Positions 62,095 through 64,000 of a DNA stretch of 64,000 nucleotides are shown piece by piece (the first letter of the stretch is position 1; every line of letters begins with the position of its first letter). The notes beneath the pieces are model-generated. The model was not told where the DNA came from, ran no database searches, and worked only from the letters and a program-made list of their open reading frames with translations. Both the position numbers and the translations under genes were made by a program. Where the stretch lies: contig JAISQF010000002.1 of the NCBI GenBank assembly GCA_031274365.1, positions 1 through 64,000 of the forward strand, read 5' to 3'. The stretch is from Elusimicrobiota bacterium (GTDB lineage: Bacteria > Elusimicrobiota > Endomicrobiia > Endomicrobiales > Endomicrobiaceae).

Positions 62095-63192
62095 ATGAAA
62101 ATGATAAACATAGCGGCTCCGATAGTCGGAGCGGAAGAAAAAAAAGCGGTTGAAGAAGTTTTAGATTCTAAAATGCTTGCAAGCGGAAAATATGTCGATG
62201 AGTTTGAAAAAAACTTTGCCGATTATTGCGGAGTTAAATACGCCATAGCAAATACAAACGGCACGACAGCTTTACACACGGCTCTACTTTCTTGCGCAAT
62301 TAAAGCGGGAGATAAAGTGGTAACGACTCCTTTCTCTTTTATCGCCACGTCAAATTCAATTCTTTTTTGCGGAGCAAAACCTATTTTTGCAGACATAGAT
62401 CCTCAGACTTTTAATATTGATCCAAAATCTCTTGAGGATGTTTTAAAGAAAGAAAAAAACGTTAAGGCCGTCGTAATCGTTCATCTTTACGGTCTTATGT
62501 GCGATATGGACGCTATTTTGAAATTAAAGAAAAAATATAAATTCAAACTTATCGAAGATTGCGCCCAAGCGCATGGAGCGTCTTATAAAGGAAAGAAAGC
62601 GGGATCGTTTGGAGACGCCGCTTCTTTTTCTTTTTATGCCACAAAGAATATGATGACAGGCGAAGGTGGAATGACATTTGTCGCAAATTCAAAAGCTGAT
62701 AAATATGCAAGACAAGTTATAAATCACGGCAGAGGCGGGCACAGCGTGTTTACAGTATTAGGATATAATTATCGAATGACAAATTTAGCCGCGTCAATAG
62801 GCATAGAACAATTAAAACATCTTGAAAGCTGGATAGAAAAAAGAAATGAAAACGCTCTAAAATATACCGAGGCTTTTAAGGATATTGATTTTATTCAAAC
62901 TCCGATAATTCCAAAAGACTACAGACATGTTTTTCATCAATACACTTTAAGAATAAAAAACTCCAAAAGAGAAAAATTTATAAAACATCTCAAAGAAAAC
63001 GGCATAGGCTGCGGAATTTATTATGATAAAGTTTTGTATCAACAGCCTTATTATAAAAAGCTTGGATATAAATGCGCGTTTTCAAATGCGCAAAAAGCCG
63101 CTGAAGAAGTCGTGTCTATTCCCGTGCATCCGTTGTTATCGGATATTGACATAGAAAAAATTATAGAAACTGTAAAGAGGTTTAAGGTATGA
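62095..63192 (+). CDS. DegT/DnrJ/EryC1-family sugar aminotransferase, GnnB-like
   Basis: PLP-dependent aminotransferase acting on a nucleotide keto-sugar. The 365 residues begin NIAAPIVGAEEKKAVEEVL. NTNGTTALHTALL, PFSFIATSNS, EDCAQAHGAS and the PLP lysine in FYATKNMMTGEGG follow. In Acidithiobacillus and Leptospira the GnnB aminotransferase turns UDP-3-keto-GlcNAc into UDP-GlcNAc3N for lipid A. The neighbouring lpx genes and the following dehydrogenase fit that role. WbpE/WlbC-type amination of a uronate sugar is the alternative. AAGGAGATG precedes the ATG, and the stop overlaps the next gene by ATGA. Confidence 0.82.
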   Translation: MKMINIAAPIVGAEEKKAVEEVLDSKMLASGKYVDEFEKNFADYCGVKYAIANTNGTTALHTALLSCAIKAGDKVVTTPFSFIATSNSILFCGAKPIFADIDPQTFNIDPKSLEDVLKKEKNVKAVVIVHLYGLMCDMDAILKLKKKYKFKLIEDCAQAHGASYKGKKAGSFGDAASFSFYATKNMMTGEGGMTFVANSKADKYARQVINHGRGGHSVFTVLGYNYRMTNLAASIGIEQLKHLESWIEKRNENALKYTEAFKDIDFIQTPIIPKDYRHVFHQYTLRIKNSKREKFIKHLKENGIGCGIYYDKVLYQQPYYKKLGYKCAFSNAQKAAEEVVSIPVHPLLSDIDIEKIIETVKRFKV

Positions 63193-64000
63193 GCGCTATA
63201 AAAACTGCCGTCATAGGCGTCGGTTCTTTAGGCCAGCATCATGCGAGGATCTTAGCAAGTCATCCAAAATCCGAACTTCTTTTTGTCGTCGACAGCGATA
63301 AAAAAAGAGGAGAGAAAATAGCAAAAAGCGCGGGCTGCGGATATATTGATAATTTTATGGATTTAATAGGAAAAGTTGACGCCGCCGTCGTGTCCGTTCC
63401 GACTGAATATCATTATCAAATAGCAAAACCTCTTTTAGAAAACGGTATCCATTGTTTAGTTGAAAAACCTTTTACATTAAGCGTTGAGGACGCGCAGGAG
63501 CTTATAGAGACAGCAAAAGAAAAAAATTTAATTTTACAAGTGGGACATGTTGAAAGATTTAATCCCGCGGTTATCGCCGCCATTCCTTATGTTGATAATC
63601 CTCGATTTATTGAAGTCAATAGACTCGGACCTTACGACGCGCGGACGGCTCACATAGGCGTTGTTCTTGATTTGATGATTCACGACATAGATATTTTGTT
63701 TTCTTTGGTAAAACATAAAGTGGTGTCCTTTGAAGCTTATGGGGCAAAAATACTTTCCGAGACTGAAGATATAGCTAAAGTCAGATTAAAATATGCAAAC
63801 GGCTGCGTCGCCGACATAAGCGCAAGCCGGGTGTCTATGGAAAAATACAGAAAAATAAGAATATTTGAACCGTCGGCTTATATTTCAATAGATTATGCCG
63901 GTAAAAGTTTGAAAATTTATAAAAAGAAAGGCGGCAAAGAAAAAATAAAATCTCTCTTTGATATTGAAATTATAAAACCAAAACTTCCATCGCAAGAACC
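63189..64000 (+). CDS. Gfo/Idh/MocA-family dehydrogenase, GnnA-like (cut by the window end)
   Basis: NAD-dependent oxidoreductase. The visible 270 residues start with AVIGVGSLGQHHARIL (Rossmann motif GxGxxG). They carry the family motif VEKPFTLS with the catalytic Lys, QVGHVERFNPA, and MIHDIDILFSL with a conserved His. The GHVERFNP version is common in relatives placed beside lipid A genes. GnnA oxidises UDP-GlcNAc at C3, supplying the keto-sugar that the upstream aminotransferase would use. The ATGA overlap with that gene supports joint action. The C-terminus lies beyond the window. Confidence 0.8.
   Translation, partial: MSAIKTAVIGVGSLGQHHARILASHPKSELLFVVDSDKKRGEKIAKSAGCGYIDNFMDLIGKVDAAVVSVPTEYHYQIAKPLLENGIHCLVEKPFTLSVEDAQELIETAKEKNLILQVGHVERFNPAVIAAIPYVDNPRFIEVNRLGPYDARTAHIGVVLDLMIHDIDILFSLVKHKVVSFEAYGAKILSETEDIAKVRLKYANGCVADISASRVSMEKYRKIRIFEPSAYISIDYAGKSLKIYKKKGGKEKIKSLFDIEIIKPKLPSQE

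Noticed and set aside
1..64000. CRISPR arrays, tRNA, rRNA, insertion sequences
   Set aside because: Intergenic gaps are short and none shows regular direct repeats, cloverleaf sequences, conserved ribosomal RNA or transposase frames.

Overview
This AT-rich window looks like bacterial chromosome from a Gram-negative (outer-membrane) organism. It carries ADP-heptose and Kdo synthesis, Lpt export, lipid A synthesis, BamA, TamB and Lol genes. It also carries a sugar phosphotransferase system (PTS) with HPr kinase and an HPr that keeps the regulatory Ser46. This mix, with fermentative genes (iron alcohol dehydrogenase, glycerol dehydrogenase, amino-sugar and hexitol PTS) and low GC, would fit an anaerobic fermenter such as Elusimicrobiota/Endomicrobia. 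That placement is inference from gene content and was not tested by phylogeny. I saw no rRNA, tRNA, CRISPR array, insertion sequence or prophage. Coding density is very high and many genes overlap by ATGA.

Layout: (1) 1-390 is a broken edge: the start of a family 2 glycosyltransferase (minus strand) and the tail of a plus-strand protein meet at a run of 15 G. (2) 470-6590, minus strand: an iron/phosphonate-type ABC importer with two paralogous binding lipoproteins separated by terminators, then an iron-dependent alcohol dehydrogenase. (3) 6833-15001: phosphatidylserine decarboxylase and synthase, leucine biosynthesis (leuA, leuC, leuD, a glycerol dehydrogenase, leuB) and asd. (4) 15151-22069: ADP-heptose, Kdo, a late lipid A acyltransferase and lptC-lptA-lptB, with a small unknown membrane protein between kdsA and kdsC. 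(5) 22136-32113: hpf, ptsN, hprK, rapZ, yvcK, a complete mannose-type PTS with HPr and enzyme I, and lepA. (6) 32202-34673: NfeD, an SPFH protein and HemW. (7) 34779-43745: GlcNAc and hexitol PTS transporters, nagB, fruK, a sorbose-1-phosphate-reductase-like dehydrogenase, a second enzyme I and nagA. (8) 43809-45382, minus strand: HtpX-like protease and LemA. (9) 45661-50019: lysS behind a short structured leader, a LolC/E-type permease with LolD, and ilvE. (10) 50175-64000: tamB, bamA, lpxD, lpxC, fabZ, two tandem lpxA genes, lpxI, then an aminotransferase and a dehydrogenase resembling GnnB and GnnA.

The genes form an envelope-building programme (regions 3, 4, 9 and 10) and a sugar uptake and signalling programme (regions 5 and 7). 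The most interesting reading is the last block. The GnnA/GnnB-like pair beside two LpxA paralogues predicts a lipid A backbone containing 2,3-diamino-2,3-dideoxyglucose, possibly made by two acyltransferases with different sugar preference. Other points worth a look are the promoter-plus-hairpin leader before lysS, an atypical pyruvoyl cleavage site in the phosphatidylserine decarboxylase, the lack of rpoN between lptB and hpf, and the poly-G junction at the left edge.
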